A stretch of 55,435 bases of DNA from an uncultured Ruminococcus sp. (GCA_902780505.1 CACZFN010000030.1:1-55435); one strand, 5' to 3'; shown: positions 39,854-49,903, numbered from the stretch's first letter. The notes: generated from the sequence alone by a model not told the origin. Program-made: numbers and translations.

Positions 39854-40918
39854 TCAGTCGGACGGGCTTTTTTCTGTAAGTGTAGGTCTTATATCAAAGT
39901 CTGTTATTTCGTACAGTTTATATAGCTCGCTTTTGTACCTCTGGTACAAGGCGGGCTTTTGCTGTCTTACGTGCCTGTAAATGCCGAGAATATCTGTATC
40001 ACCCTCTTTATAATATTTATCAAATAACGTTCCTGCGCTGTTTTCAAGCTCAATGGCAAGCTGCTGACATTTCGTTTTGTCTGCCCCGATAAATGCGCCG
40101 ATATTTGCAGTGATCTGAATTGCATTGTTCTTTGATTCTACATCAAAGCTGCATTTGGCATTTTCGAGTACAAAATAATCCCCGCTTGCGTTTTTTATCC
40201 TGATATTGCATTCGCTTTTATTGGTAAACAATGAAAACAGCGCACATTCCTCCTCGGAGATCCTGCCTTTTATACCTGCGTCTGTCAGTATGCTGCTGCC
40301 TGTAGGAATAAGCCTTTTTTCGTCGCCGTCGCCTATCAGTTCAAGATGTGTCAGCGCAAGACTGCCTGTAGGCCTGTATTGTCTTTCAATATCGGCGAGT
40401 GTTGTTTTAAGTGATATTCCGCGTTTTTGCGCTGTTTCTATTATTCCCTTGTAATTCTCTGCTGTCACTGCATTTTCTTTTATCGGGAAGCTTACTATCT
40501 CACCAGCGTTTTTGGCGCTTGCAATATACACCCCTCTGTAAATGCTTTTGTTGCTTATAAACGGCTCAAATATTTCATTCGGTTTTATAAAAGTAACATC
40601 TTCGCCTATGACAATCAATTGTAAGTGACCAAAAAATATCTCTGTACCCAACTGTGATGATAATTTCCCTATTGCTTCACTTGCCGATTTCCCTTGTGCA
40701 GAAACCGTTTTGAAATTCGCCTTGCTTATATCTATCGGCGTATCTGAACCTGCTGCTTCGGGCTTGAATATCTGAAGCGTTATTTTCAGTCCGTTTTGGC
40801 TCTTGTCAATTCCCACTGCGTGCACGATAGACCTGTCAGTGATACTGAGTGTTCTGCCGTTTGAGAAAAAAACTGTCAGTGCAGTAAGAAGTATGATTAT
40901 TATGTTCATTCCTTTCAA
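39854..40918 (-). CDS. gerAC: Ger(x)C-family spore germination protein (GerAC-like)
   Basis: This 354-residue protein has the Ger(x)C pattern: SIVHAVGIDKSQNGLKITLQI, KSASEAIGKLSSQLGTEIFFGHLQLIVIGED and a C-terminal DIRP-type domain. Usual family members are lipoproteins with LTGCWD; here the signal region reads FFSNGRTLSITDRS with no lipobox Cys, so anchoring may differ. The TTG start at 40918 is supported by GGGGGA 6 nt upstream and overlaps the gerAB stop. Confidence 0.82.
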   Translation of the reverse strand: MKGMNIIIILLTALTVFFSNGRTLSITDRSIVHAVGIDKSQNGLKITLQIFKPEAAGSDTPIDISKANFKTVSAQGKSASEAIGKLSSQLGTEIFFGHLQLIVIGEDVTFIKPNEIFEPFISNKSIYRGVYIASAKNAGEIVSFPIKENAVTAENYKGIIETAQKRGISLKTTLADIERQYRPTGSLALTHLELIGDGDEKRLIPTGSSILTDAGIKGRISEEECALFSLFTNKSECNIRIKNASGDYFVLENAKCSFDVESKNNAIQITANIGAFIGADKTKCQQLAIELENSAGTLFDKYYKEGDTDILGIYRHVRQQKPALYQRYKSELYKLYEITDFDIRPTLTEKSPSD

Positions 40919-41772
40919 TTATAATCCCCCGTTTCGTCAGTCAGTTCCCTGATCGAAAGCTTCACGGCGCTAAACTCCGTCCCGGTTTTCATTATGCATA
41001 GCAGCGTTAATATCATCATAAATATGCTGTCATATCTTTCTGCTATATGTCCCTTTGAATACGCTGCTATCTCGAAAACCGGCAGCATGGCGCTGCTCGC
41101 ATTTTCGCCGACAATAATTATAACTGATGTGAAAATAATTATAATTATCATCGCTTTTACTGTTAGGTATTTCAATATATCTCTTGCATTCAGATCCGCT
41201 TTTTTGCCGAGCGCCAGAATGTACAGAGAGCTTGCTTCACTCAAACTCCCCCCTGCAATAAACCCGCCTGCTATATCACCTGCGGGATCGTCTGCTGCTA
41301 TGTGCAGGTTTGTCATATCTGCATTTTTCAAAGCACTTATTATCATCATGATATATACTGCCGCTGATATCATCATGACAGCCATTGCGGTTCTTGCTGA
41401 TGCATTTATGCTTAAAGAAGCAATGTATAATGATGACAGTATCATAAGCCCGGCTGTTACTCCTCTGCCTATAAAATGTCCCGAATAATTCTCACTTATC
41501 AGCACGTATTTACAGACCGTAAAAACGGACTGCACTCCAAGAAACCATACCGCCGCCAGACTTCTTGTCCTGATGACTATTTTATTTTTGATATCCTTGT
41601 GCTTGTAGATATTTACAAATATCAGCAGTATGACAGCTTCCGGCAATATGCTTGACAGTACGCCGAGCATAGTCAGCACCATATTTCCTCCCGCCCTCGG
41701 TGTCAGGCAGAGGGGCGGTATGCTTACTGCAAGCATCAGTATAACGCTGTATCTTCCGCTAAGTTTTTTCAT
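40915..41772 (-). CDS. gerAB: GerAB-like spore germination permease (short)
   Basis: This 285-residue membrane protein of the amino acid permease-like GerAB family has about eight helices. At about 285 residues it is shorter than the usual 360-370, lacking some N-terminal helices. LNARDILKYLTVKAMIIIII and MLPVFEIAAYSKGHIAERYDSIFMMIL fit the family's late helices. It overlaps gerAA and gerAC and is predicted to form the germinant-binding subunit. Confidence 0.72.
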   Translation of the reverse strand: MKKLSGRYSVILMLAVSIPPLCLTPRAGGNMVLTMLGVLSSILPEAVILLIFVNIYKHKDIKNKIVIRTRSLAAVWFLGVQSVFTVCKYVLISENYSGHFIGRGVTAGLMILSSLYIASLSINASARTAMAVMMISAAVYIMMIISALKNADMTNLHIAADDPAGDIAGGFIAGGSLSEASSLYILALGKKADLNARDILKYLTVKAMIIIIIFTSVIIIVGENASSAMLPVFEIAAYSKGHIAERYDSIFMMILTLLCIMKTGTEFSAVKLSIRELTDETGDYN

Positions 41773-43235
41773 AAGCCCTCAGCCCCTTTGTCATCTGCTT
41801 TTGTTTTTGATTTCTGTAGTGTTTTAAAGCTTTTTCGCATCAGTACGTTTTTTATTCTTTGAATATCCACAGGGATTATGGGGGATGTGTATATTGCTGA
41901 AAGTTCGTCCATTGCACACACGTTTGCAGTTACCACTGCAAGTGCGCACGCAAGCCCTGTCATTCCCGCAAATGAACCTGCTATTATGAATATGAACCTT
42001 ATTATTGATGTCTGTGCACTTATTTCGGGTATCACGAATGATGATGTTGCTGTCAGCCCGACAAGTATCAGAAGCGGTGCTGATATTATCCCGCATTTTA
42101 CTGCGGCATCGCCTATTATCAGCCCGCCGACTATTGATACCGCGCTGCCTACCGCTTTTGGCAGGCGTATACCCGCTTCGCGCAGTATTTCAAGTAAGAC
42201 TGTCACTATCAGCACCTCTGTGCCAAGCGGGAACTGTGAAGATTCCTCTGCCGAGTACAGATTTAAAAGCAGTTTGAATGCAAAGCCCTCGGGTTCAAAT
42301 ACTGACGCCGCATATATTCCCGGGAACAGCGTCGCAAGGAAGAATGCAAAGAATTTCAGTACCCTGATAAACGCTACGTAAAGCGGCTTTTGTACGTAAT
42401 CATCAGGGGTTATGAAATGCTCTGAAAAAAATGCCGGTATAATAATAGCAAACGGCGTGCCGTCTGTCAGTATCGCTATCCTGCCGACGTTAAGTGCGGC
42501 ACAGACGCTGTCGGGGCGCTCTGTCAGCCTTGACGGTGAAAACAGTGTCAGCGAATAACCTTTCTCTACAAACGGTCTTATATAACCGCAGGAAAGTACG
42601 GTATCAAGCTTTATTCCGTTTATTTCCCTGCGTATCTTGCTTATGGCTTTCCTGTCTGCGCGCCCTTCAATGTAGCATATGGCGGTGTCGGTCTTTGAAA
42701 GCCCGCCTGTCTGTATAAGTTCAAACCTTAATTTCGGTGTTTTCATGCGCCTGCGTATGGCGGAGATGTTTACTCTTATGCTTTCTGTAAATCCCTCCTG
42801 CGGCCCGTATACAGACTGGTCAGCTATCGGCAGGCTCACACTTCTTGATGCAAACCCCTGTGTGCCTGCGGCTATGGCTTTTGAGCACCCGTCACATACA
42901 ATTATGCAAAACCCCGAAAACAGTCTTGTCATAAGCTCGTCTATAGTTGTCACATAGGCTTTGTCGGCGCATATAAGAAGCTTTTCAAAAAGACAGCTTA
43001 CAGTCTGTTCACCGCCCTTTATGCTTTCATCACTGATGATCTCGCTTAATGGGGCAGACAGTATCTCGTTTATAAGCAGGCTTCCCGCCATTCCCTCAGC
43101 TGATATCACAAGAAGACTGCTGCCCTTGTTATCAAGCTCTGTGATGTTCAGGTCAGCCGTGTCGCCTGCAAGGGCTTTTATCAGCTTTTTTGTTTCCCCG
43201 GCTTTTGCCGGCAGAGCGTTTTGATTTTTCTCCAT
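41769..43235 (-). CDS. gerAA: GerAA-like spore germination protein
   Basis: This 488-residue protein has a soluble N-terminal half, with SLPIADQSVYGPQEGFTESIRVNISAIRRRMKTPKLRFE as the family's most conserved region and AICYIEGRADRKAISKIRREI. About five C-terminal helices follow (ILKFFAFFLATLFPGIYAA onwards). It opens the gerAA-AB-AC operon encoding a germinant receptor in the spore inner membrane. AAGGAAA precedes the ATG. Confidence 0.9.
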   Translation of the reverse strand: MEKNQNALPAKAGETKKLIKALAGDTADLNITELDNKGSSLLVISAEGMAGSLLINEILSAPLSEIISDESIKGGEQTVSCLFEKLLICADKAYVTTIDELMTRLFSGFCIIVCDGCSKAIAAGTQGFASRSVSLPIADQSVYGPQEGFTESIRVNISAIRRRMKTPKLRFELIQTGGLSKTDTAICYIEGRADRKAISKIRREINGIKLDTVLSCGYIRPFVEKGYSLTLFSPSRLTERPDSVCAALNVGRIAILTDGTPFAIIIPAFFSEHFITPDDYVQKPLYVAFIRVLKFFAFFLATLFPGIYAASVFEPEGFAFKLLLNLYSAEESSQFPLGTEVLIVTVLLEILREAGIRLPKAVGSAVSIVGGLIIGDAAVKCGIISAPLLILVGLTATSSFVIPEISAQTSIIRFIFIIAGSFAGMTGLACALAVVTANVCAMDELSAIYTSPIIPVDIQRIKNVLMRKSFKTLQKSKTKADDKGAEGL

Positions 43236-43320
43236 AATAATTTCCTTTCTTTATCCATATGTATATTTTTATCATTTTTTCCGATAATATTCATAAGCGC
43301 TTTATCGGGAGAGATTTTTT

Positions 43321-44001
43321 ATGCTGATCGTTTTTATCAGGGCACTTGTGCTTTATGCGGTAGTAATATTTTCAGTGCGCATTATGGGCAAACGTCAGAT
43401 AGGCGAGCTTCAGCCGAGTGAGCTTGTCGTGACTATCCTTGTTTCAAATATTGCTACACTTCCCATTGAGGATATCTCAATACCAATGTCGATGGGTATA
43501 GTGCCTATCCTTACCCTTGTATGTCTTGATGTATGCGTGTCGGCTGTCACGCTTAAAAGCAGACGTATCCGCAGGCTTGTTTCGGGCAGCCCCAAGATAA
43601 TAATCGAAGGCGGCAAGCTAAGACCTGAAACACTGAAACAACTCCGCTTTTCGGTCGATGACCTTTTTGAGGGCTTGCGTTCTCAGGGGGTGTTTGATAT
43701 CGCTGATGTGGAAACGGCTGTTGTCGAAACGACAGGCAATATCTCGGTGTGCCTGAAAAAGACTGCTTCCCCGCCGACTTCGGAGGATATAGGCCGGGAC
43801 TGCAAAAACACCCCGCCGCCTGTGCTTGTAGTAGACAACGGCAGTGTGCTCGATACAGCCCTCAGAACACTCGGTTTTGACAGGCAGTGGCTTTTGAAGA
43901 TACTTCGCAAAGAGGGGCTGGCACTTGAAAAGGTCTACCTTATGACTGCCGACAGACAGGGCAGTTACTGCCTTGTAAAACAGCCCGATCGAAGCGAATG
44001 A
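43321..44001 (+). CDS. DUF421 (YetF/YkjA-type) membrane protein
   Basis: This 226-residue protein has three N-terminal helices. The DUF421 signature SVRIMGKRQIGELQPSELVVTILVSNIATLPIED lies near residue 20-55, and the cytoplasmic domain follows (SPKIIIEGGKLRPETLKQLRFSVDDLFEGLRSQG). YetF-type proteins are often sporulation-linked; the function is unknown. It is divergent from gerAA and precedes a DUF4363-like gene. Confidence 0.85.
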   Translation: MLIVFIRALVLYAVVIFSVRIMGKRQIGELQPSELVVTILVSNIATLPIEDISIPMSMGIVPILTLVCLDVCVSAVTLKSRRIRRLVSGSPKIIIEGGKLRPETLKQLRFSVDDLFEGLRSQGVFDIADVETAVVETTGNISVCLKKTASPPTSEDIGRDCKNTPPPVLVVDNGSVLDTALRTLGFDRQWLLKILRKEGLALEKVYLMTADRQGSYCLVKQPDRSE

Positions 44002-44032
44002 TAAGCATTATGTAAAAAAGGATAGATGTTTT

Positions 44033-44401
44033 ATGAAAAGATTAGGCTTTTGCATATTTATACTTATGGCGCTTGTGGCGGTTTCGTATTTTTCACTCAG
44101 GCGTGTCAGCGCAGGCGGGGAGGAATTATCTCAGGGGGTGGACGATATCAGGCGTGAATACAGCGTTACAGGCAAGATACCCACAAAACGCATAGATGAC
44201 CTTTCGCTGAAATGGCAGGATTACTATAAGAGCATTTCCTTTGCGGAAAACACTAATGAACTTAATGAAATTTCCCTGCTGTTCACATCACTGCGCTTTG
44301 CGGAGGACGGGCAGGATCTTATAAAGGAATGTGAGCTGATAAAGACTTCGCTTTTTCTTCTGTGTGAAAATGAATACCCCCATTGGTATTCACTTTTGTA
44401 A
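44033..44401 (+). CDS. DUF4363-like membrane-anchored protein
   Basis: This 122-residue protein has a single N-terminal TM (FCIFILMALVAVSYFSL) and a helical extracytoplasmic domain with LSLKWQDYYKSISFAENTNELNEI. DUF4363 genes commonly follow DUF421 genes in Clostridia, which supports the call. It lies 31 bp downstream of the DUF421 gene, with AAAGGATAG upstream. Confidence 0.65.
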   Translation: MKRLGFCIFILMALVAVSYFSLRRVSAGGEELSQGVDDIRREYSVTGKIPTKRIDDLSLKWQDYYKSISFAENTNELNEISLLFTSLRFAEDGQDLIKECELIKTSLFLLCENEYPHWYSLL

Positions 44402-44470
44402 ATACTGTAAATATTGTAATATTTATTAAAAAAGTGCTTGTTTCTGCGGTAAATTAATGCATTTTGATTA

Positions 44471-44499
44471 TTGACAAAATGTTAATGCCATATTATAAT
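44471..44499 (+). promoter_or_regulatory. Consensus promoter of the zinc-ribbon membrane protein gene
   Basis: TTGACA (44471-44476), 17 bp, TATAAT (44494-44499). Both hexamers are perfect, 53 bp before the ATG. Confidence 0.9.
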
Positions 44500-44551
44500 A
44501 TATTTGTGTTTAAATTTTTAAACAAGTAATATTTATATGGAGGTTTATCAA

Positions 44552-46270
44552 ATGGCACAAAGATTTTGTCAGGCCTGCGGAAACGCTCTTGGTGAGAATG
44601 AAGCTTTCTGCGCAGCCTGCGGTGCACCTAACCCTGTTGAACAGGCTCCCCAGGCAGTAGTACCACAGGCGGCCCAGAGTGCTGTGAACCAGGCAGTACC
44701 GCAGCAGAATAACTTTGTAGATAACGGGGCAGTTCCCACGGCTCAGGGCGGCGGTGCAGCTGCTGCACTCAAGGGTAAGAAGAATATAATAATCATTGCA
44801 GCTGCCGCACTTGTTGTAGTTATAGTTGCAATCGTAGTTATTCTTAACCTTACAAAGTACCAGTCTATTGAAGCTAAGGAGATCATAAGGGTAGACTTCA
44901 GCGGTATGGATGGTAAGGGTACGGCTGTAGCAGTTCTTAATACAGACCGTAAGGAGTATGACGCAAAGAAGGATAAGGAGGAAACTGTAAAGGGCAGCGA
45001 CTTCCTCGTTCAGAAAGATGATGATGATTATAAGGACAGACTTCTCGGCGCATGGACAAAGGCAGGCAGCAAGAATAAGGCCAAGGATATGCAGGAAGTC
45101 CTTATGGATACTGATAAGAAGGGCGAACTCAAAAACCTGAGCATTGAGCTTTCCGAGGAAAAGAACCTTAAAAACGGCGATACTGTTACTGTAACAGTAG
45201 AAGCTGATGAGGACGAACTCAAGGAAGCGGGCATCAAGCTTACTGATACAGAGTTTGAGGTCACTGTTGAGGGACTTAATACACTTGAAACACTTGATGT
45301 GTTTGATTATGCTGAGGTTACATTTGAAGGCTTTGACGGCTATGGCGAATATAACGTAGAAAAGAAGGATTCAATGCCCGAAGGTCTTAAAAAGTATGTT
45401 GATTTCGGCGAGTATGAATACAGAAGTGACCTGAAAAACGGCGATAAGGTCAAGGTTGAAGCTTACGTTTCCTTTAACTATACTGATGAAGACGGCAACA
45501 GATATATCCACCTTGAAGATGACGATAAGTATTATGATGTCGGCTATAAGGCAGGGGAGGATCTTACTAAGGAATTTGACGTAACAGGCCTTAAAGAGCT
45601 TCAGGAATATGATCCTATGAACGATATCAAGATCGAATTCTCGGGCACAGGTCCGTATACTATCAGCAGGATCAATAAGGACGCTATGACTGCTGAAATA
45701 GCTGACGCTGTATACTTCGATTATGATTGGGGCAAAGAGTATAAGGTAGGCGATACGGTTACTATCAAGGGCTATGCTTATTCTTCGCTTAAAGACCTCG
45801 GCTATAAGCTCAAGGGCAATGAAGACAGCGACGGTTACATAAGCTACTCTGTTACAATTACAGAGGATATGGTGCCTGTCCTTATCACAAAGACAGAAGA
45901 TGCAAAGACACTTTCTGATTCGGCAGAGGCTCTTATAAAGGCTGAACTTGATGAATATGTTGAGGATATCAAGGATGACTATAAGAAGGTAGCTGATCCT
46001 GAGGTTTCCAAGACATACCTTACAGTTGCCAAGAAGCTTGACGACTACGGCAGCAAGACGATCTATGCAAGGATCTATAAGATAAACGTTACTGATGACA
46101 GCAATAAAAAGAGCGACATCTTCCTTATGATCTACGGTAATGACCTTGTTAAGCGCAACGGTGAAGTTACATTTACTAATGACTATCTGAGCTATACAAC
46201 AAGGTCCAAGCTTGATGATTACAAGGAATACTGGAGTAAGTCCGATTACACAATGTCAGAAGTCAAGTAA
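44552..46270 (+). CDS. Zinc-ribbon membrane protein with repeated extracytoplasmic domains
   Basis: This 572-residue protein has an N-terminal zinc ribbon RFCQACGNALGENEAFCAACGAPNP, an Ala/Gln/Pro linker, and one TM (about 78-98: NIIIIAAAALVVVIVAIVVIL). About 470 extracytoplasmic residues follow, in acidic, Lys-rich, repeat-like beta domains, each opening with a phrase like IRVDFSGMDGKG, AEVTFEGFDGYG or IKIEFSGTGPYT. It resembles TcaA-like or zinc_ribbon_2 envelope proteins of Clostridia; the function is unknown. ATG 44552 lies 9 nt after GGAGG; the ATG at 44537 overlaps that site. Confidence 0.8.
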   Translation: MAQRFCQACGNALGENEAFCAACGAPNPVEQAPQAVVPQAAQSAVNQAVPQQNNFVDNGAVPTAQGGGAAAALKGKKNIIIIAAAALVVVIVAIVVILNLTKYQSIEAKEIIRVDFSGMDGKGTAVAVLNTDRKEYDAKKDKEETVKGSDFLVQKDDDDYKDRLLGAWTKAGSKNKAKDMQEVLMDTDKKGELKNLSIELSEEKNLKNGDTVTVTVEADEDELKEAGIKLTDTEFEVTVEGLNTLETLDVFDYAEVTFEGFDGYGEYNVEKKDSMPEGLKKYVDFGEYEYRSDLKNGDKVKVEAYVSFNYTDEDGNRYIHLEDDDKYYDVGYKAGEDLTKEFDVTGLKELQEYDPMNDIKIEFSGTGPYTISRINKDAMTAEIADAVYFDYDWGKEYKVGDTVTIKGYAYSSLKDLGYKLKGNEDSDGYISYSVTITEDMVPVLITKTEDAKTLSDSAEALIKAELDEYVEDIKDDYKKVADPEVSKTYLTVAKKLDDYGSKTIYARIYKINVTDDSNKKSDIFLMIYGNDLVKRNGEVTFTNDYLSYTTRSKLDDYKEYWSKSDYTMSEVK

Positions 46271-46280
46271 GGATAATAAC

Positions 46281-46316
46281 AAATACCGCAGGGAATACTC
46301 TGCGGTATTTTTTTCT
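46281..46316 (+). terminator. Terminator after the zinc-ribbon membrane protein gene
   Basis: AAATACCGCAG (46281-46291) pairs with CTGCGGTATTT (46300-46310), followed by a T-run. Confidence 0.92.
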
Positions 46317-46356
46317 TTTTTTTGCGTAAAAACTGCATAAATTTTCACTTTGCATA

Positions 46357-46385
46357 TTGAATTTTTTTGGAGAATATGTTATACT
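46357..46385 (+). promoter_or_regulatory. Promoter of the beta-CASP nuclease gene
   Basis: TTGAAT (46357-46362), 17 bp, TATACT (46380-46385), 36 bp before the ATG. Confidence 0.7.
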
Positions 46386-46420
46386 ATAAGTAGCATATTA
46401 TTTGAAACGGGTGACTTTAT

Positions 46421-48007
46421 ATGAAAATGATGTTTATTGGCGCAAATCACGAGGTCACAGGCAGCTGTACCTATATAGAAGCCTGCGGAAAACGCTTCCT
46501 TGTTGATTTTGGTATGGAACAGGGGTTTGATGAATTTGAAAATGTTCAGATACCATGTAACCCATCTCAGATAGATTTTGTTCTGCTTACCCATGCGCAT
46601 ATCGACCACTCCGGGCTTTTGCCGCTGCTTTTTGCGGGCGGCTTCAAGGGTGAGATACACGCTACCAAGGCGACGGCACACCTTTGTGATATAATGCTCA
46701 GGGATTCTGCACATATCCAGGAGTTTGAAGCGGAATGGAAAAACCGCCGCGGCAGGCGTGAGGGCAAGGATGAGTATATCCCGCTGTATACAATGGACGA
46801 CGCACTCGGTGCAATATTCCTGTTTGTCGAGCACGACTACGGCGTGTATAAGGAAATATCTGACGGGATACAGATCCGCTTTACTGATGCGGGGCATCTG
46901 CTCGGTTCGTCAAGTATAGAGATAAAGCTGTTTGAAAACGGTGTGAACAGAAAGCTCGTATTCTCGGGCGATATCGGCAATAAGGATCAGCCGCTTATCA
47001 AAGATCCGACTTATATCGAGGATGCGGATTTCGTCGTTATGGAATCCACCTACGGTGACAGGCTTCATCACAGGCCGACTGACTATGTTGCCGCACTTGC
47101 ACAGGTGCTGAGGGAAACTTTTGAAAAAGGCGGCAATGTCGTTATACCGTCATTTGCAGTAGGCAGAACGCAGGAACTACTCTATTTTATAAGGCAGATA
47201 AAGGAACGTGACCTTATCCCCGATTATAAGGATTTTCCCGTGTTTGTTGATTCGCCGCTTGCAATTGAGGCTACAAATATATTTATGAAAAACTACGCTT
47301 CCTGCTTTGATGATGAAGCGCTTGATTATATAGAAAGGGGCATAAACCCTATAAAGTTTGAGGGACTCAATATTGCTGTATCATCAGATGAATCGCGTGC
47401 GATAAATTTTGATACCCGCCCGAAGGTCATTATTTCTTCAAGCGGTATGTGCGAAGCGGGCAGGATAAAGCATCACCTGAAGCATAACCTGTGGCGTGAG
47501 GAATGTACGGTAATGTTTGTAGGCTATCAGGCTGTGAATACTCTTGGCAGAAAGCTTGCTGACGGCGCTAAAAGTGCAAAGATATTCGGTGAGGATATAG
47601 CAGTCAAAGCGCGTGTGCTGACACTCCCCGGTATAAGCGGCCACGCCGATAAAAACGGCCTTGATGAATGGATAAAGGCTATTGATAACCCTAAGCGTGT
47701 ATTTGTGAACCACGGCGAGGATAAGGTGTGTATGGCTTATGCCGAACACCTTACAAATGACCTCGGCATTGATGCTGTTGCGCCCTATAGCGGGGCAGTG
47801 TTTGATCTTGTTACCGAGGTCTACGAAAACGGCTCGCCTGTAAGGAACGAGCGTAAATTCAAGGCTGAACCGAATACCGCATACGGCAGGCTTGTTGCGG
47901 CTGTCGATAACCTTACGGCACTTGTTAAGGAAAGTTCGGGCAGGACAAATAAAGACCTTGCCAGGCTTACTGACAGCATAAATAACCTTATACTCAAATT
48001 CAAGTAA
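46421..48007 (+). CDS. Metallo-beta-lactamase/beta-CASP RNA nuclease
   Basis: This 528-residue protein has metallo-beta-lactamase motifs LLTHAHIDHSG, TDAGHLLGSSSI and VFSGDIGNKDQPL. The beta-CASP insert has PSFAVGRTQELLYFI and the RNA-processing motifs ISSSGMCEAGRIKHHL and LPGISGHADKNGLDEW. It belongs to the CPSF73/Ysh1-like group of exonucleases. A C-terminal helical tail of about 60 residues follows. The ribosome binding site is weak (GGGTGA). It is followed after 20 bp by the uridine-kinase-like gene. Confidence 0.88.
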   Translation: MKMMFIGANHEVTGSCTYIEACGKRFLVDFGMEQGFDEFENVQIPCNPSQIDFVLLTHAHIDHSGLLPLLFAGGFKGEIHATKATAHLCDIMLRDSAHIQEFEAEWKNRRGRREGKDEYIPLYTMDDALGAIFLFVEHDYGVYKEISDGIQIRFTDAGHLLGSSSIEIKLFENGVNRKLVFSGDIGNKDQPLIKDPTYIEDADFVVMESTYGDRLHHRPTDYVAALAQVLRETFEKGGNVVIPSFAVGRTQELLYFIRQIKERDLIPDYKDFPVFVDSPLAIEATNIFMKNYASCFDDEALDYIERGINPIKFEGLNIAVSSDESRAINFDTRPKVIISSSGMCEAGRIKHHLKHNLWREECTVMFVGYQAVNTLGRKLADGAKSAKIFGEDIAVKARVLTLPGISGHADKNGLDEWIKAIDNPKRVFVNHGEDKVCMAYAEHLTNDLGIDAVAPYSGAVFDLVTEVYENGSPVRNERKFKAEPNTAYGRLVAAVDNLTALVKESSGRTNKDLARLTDSINNLILKFK

Positions 48008-48027
48008 ATACAGGAGAAACTGATAAA

Positions 48028-48963
48028 ATGAAAAAACTTAGTGTATCATCGATCAATGACAGAGTGTGTTCGGGTATGAAGGAGTTCATTGAAGAATCCG
48101 AAAACAAATATGCAAGACGTTTAAAAAAAGCGGCAGATATACTTGTCCAGACACATGAAGAAAAGCCGATCATCCTGCTTTCAGGGCCTTCCGGCGCAGG
48201 CAAGACGACATCTGCCAAAAGGATAGAGGAACTGCTTGATAAGCAGAATATCGAAACCTATACGATATCAATGGATAACTATTTTCTCCCCGAATCGCAG
48301 ACACCCGACGCTGTTGATGAAAACGGCAAGGTGGATTATGAATCCCCCCACAGAATGGACATAAAGCTTTTAAACGAGCATATGATGAAAATTGCAAACT
48401 GCGAACCGGTTGAGATACCTACCTTTAATTTTGCACAGCAGAAGCGGGAAAAGGGCGTGACCTATGAGCGTAAAAAAGGTGAGCTTGTGCTTTTTGAGGG
48501 TATCCACGCACTTAACCCGGAAGTAACGGGAATTTCGGACGATATTGCAAACTGCATCTATGTTTCTATAAGAACAAGGCTTGAACTTGACAACGGCACG
48601 CTTCTGCACCCCTCGCATATAAGGCTTATGCGAAGACTCCTGCGTGATAAACTCTACCGCGGGCGGGGGTTTGAAGCAACAATGGATATGTTTGACAGCG
48701 TAGAGCGCGGCGAAAGCCTTTATATCATGCCATATAAGGACAGGGCAAAGATACATATAGATACCTTCATAAACTACGAAGTATCTGTTTATAAGCCGTT
48801 TCTTATTGACGAACTTCACCGTGTGTTTAATGATAATCAAGAACACAAAAACCATGAACAGATGGAGCAGTTTATAGATGCCCTCGAAGCTATCCCCGCT
48901 GAGAGTGTTCCTGACGATTCACTTGTGCGTGAGTTTATCGGCGGCAGCAGGCTTTTTGCCTGA
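48028..48963 (+). CDS. Uridine kinase-like P-loop nucleoside kinase
   Basis: This 311-residue kinase has an N-terminal region of about 45 residues, P-loop LLSGPSGAGKTTSAKRI, ISMDNYF (phosphate acceptor binding), PTFNFAQQKRE and LVLFEGIHALNPEV. The RLMRRLLRDKLYRGRGFEATMDMF segment matches the lid. It is the type fused to TGS domains in some Firmicutes, here without TGS. It lies 20 bp after the nuclease gene and 12 bp before rfbA. Confidence 0.85.
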   Translation: MKKLSVSSINDRVCSGMKEFIEESENKYARRLKKAADILVQTHEEKPIILLSGPSGAGKTTSAKRIEELLDKQNIETYTISMDNYFLPESQTPDAVDENGKVDYESPHRMDIKLLNEHMMKIANCEPVEIPTFNFAQQKREKGVTYERKKGELVLFEGIHALNPEVTGISDDIANCIYVSIRTRLELDNGTLLHPSHIRLMRRLLRDKLYRGRGFEATMDMFDSVERGESLYIMPYKDRAKIHIDTFINYEVSVYKPFLIDELHRVFNDNQEHKNHEQMEQFIDALEAIPAESVPDDSLVREFIGGSRLFA

Positions 48964-48975
48964 CAGGAGGGTGAA

Positions 48976-49872
48976 ATGAAAGGTGTGATTCTTGCAGGCG
49001 GCGCAGGCACAAGGCTCTACCCGCTTACTATAGTGACATCAAAACAGCTGTTGCCCGTTTACGATAAGCCTATGATATTTTACCCGCTCAGCACGCTTAT
49101 GCTCGGCGGGATAAGGGATATACTTATCATCACTACACCGGAGGATAATGAAAGCTTCAGGCGGCTGTTAGGTGACGGTTCGGCGTTCGGTTTAAGGCTT
49201 CGATATGCCGTGCAGCAGAGCCCGCGCGGGCTTGCCGAAGCTTTTCTGATAGGGGCTGATTTTATAGGTGATGATGCCTGTGCTATGATACTCGGCGATA
49301 ATATTTTTTACGGAAATAATTTTTCGCGTATGCTGAAAGACGCCTGTGAAAATGCTGAGGACAACGGTCATGCAACTGTTTTCGGCTACTATGTAAAGGA
49401 TCCTGAGCGGTTTGGTATCATGACCTTTGACGAGCAGGGAAATGTTACATCAGTTGAAGAAAAGCCCGCCGAACCAAGATCAAATTACGCGGTGACGGGG
49501 CTGTATTTCTACCCGAAAGGTGTCAGTGAAATGGCGCGCCGTGTGGAGCCTTCCGGCAGGGGAGAACTTGAAATAACAAGCCTGAATGAAATGTATTTAA
49601 ACGAGGGCAGGCTTGATGCGTGTATTTTCGGCCGCGGCTTTGCATGGCTTGACACTGGCACGATAGAAAGCCTTATTGACGCCGCTGAATTTGTTAAAAT
49701 GGTAGAAGAACGTCAGGGAATAAAAATATCCGCCCCCGAGGAGATTGCTTACCGCAACGGCTGGATAGACAAGCAGATGCTTCTTTCCTCAGCAGAGAGA
49801 TATGGCAGATCACCATATGGCGAACACTTAAAGGCAGTAGCCGAGGGCAGGTATTACAGCAATATAAAATAA
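48976..49872 (+). CDS. rfbA: Glucose-1-phosphate thymidylyltransferase
   Basis: This 298-residue RmlA-type nucleotidyltransferase has [58 protein letters not shown] and the [20 protein letters not shown] motifs. It makes dTDP-glucose, the first step of dTDP-rhamnose synthesis. rfbB, C and D are not in the window. AGGAGGGTG precedes the ATG. Confidence 0.95.
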   Translation: MKGVILAGGAGTRLYPLTIVTSKQLLPVYDKPMIFYPLSTLMLGGIRDILIITTPEDNESFRRLLGDGSAFGLRLRYAVQQSPRGLAEAFLIGADFIGDDACAMILGDNIFYGNNFSRMLKDACENAEDNGHATVFGYYVKDPERFGIMTFDEQGNVTSVEEKPAEPRSNYAVTGLYFYPKGVSEMARRVEPSGRGELEITSLNEMYLNEGRLDACIFGRGFAWLDTGTIESLIDAAEFVKMVEERQGIKISAPEEIAYRNGWIDKQMLLSSAERYGRSPYGEHLKAVAEGRYYSNIK

Positions 49873-49903
49873 AAAAGACGGCGAAGAATCGCCGTCTTTT
49901 TGT
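49873..49903. terminator. Bidirectional terminator between rfbA and trkH
   Basis: AAAAGACGGCGA (49873-49884) pairs with TCGCCGTCTTTT (49889-49900), loop AGAA. A- and T-runs flank it, so it serves both convergent operons. Confidence 0.92.

Noticed and set aside
41878-42381. Long plus-strand frames opposite gerAA and other minus-strand genes
   Set aside because: They are shadows with Ser/Thr/Pro-rich composition and no translation signals.
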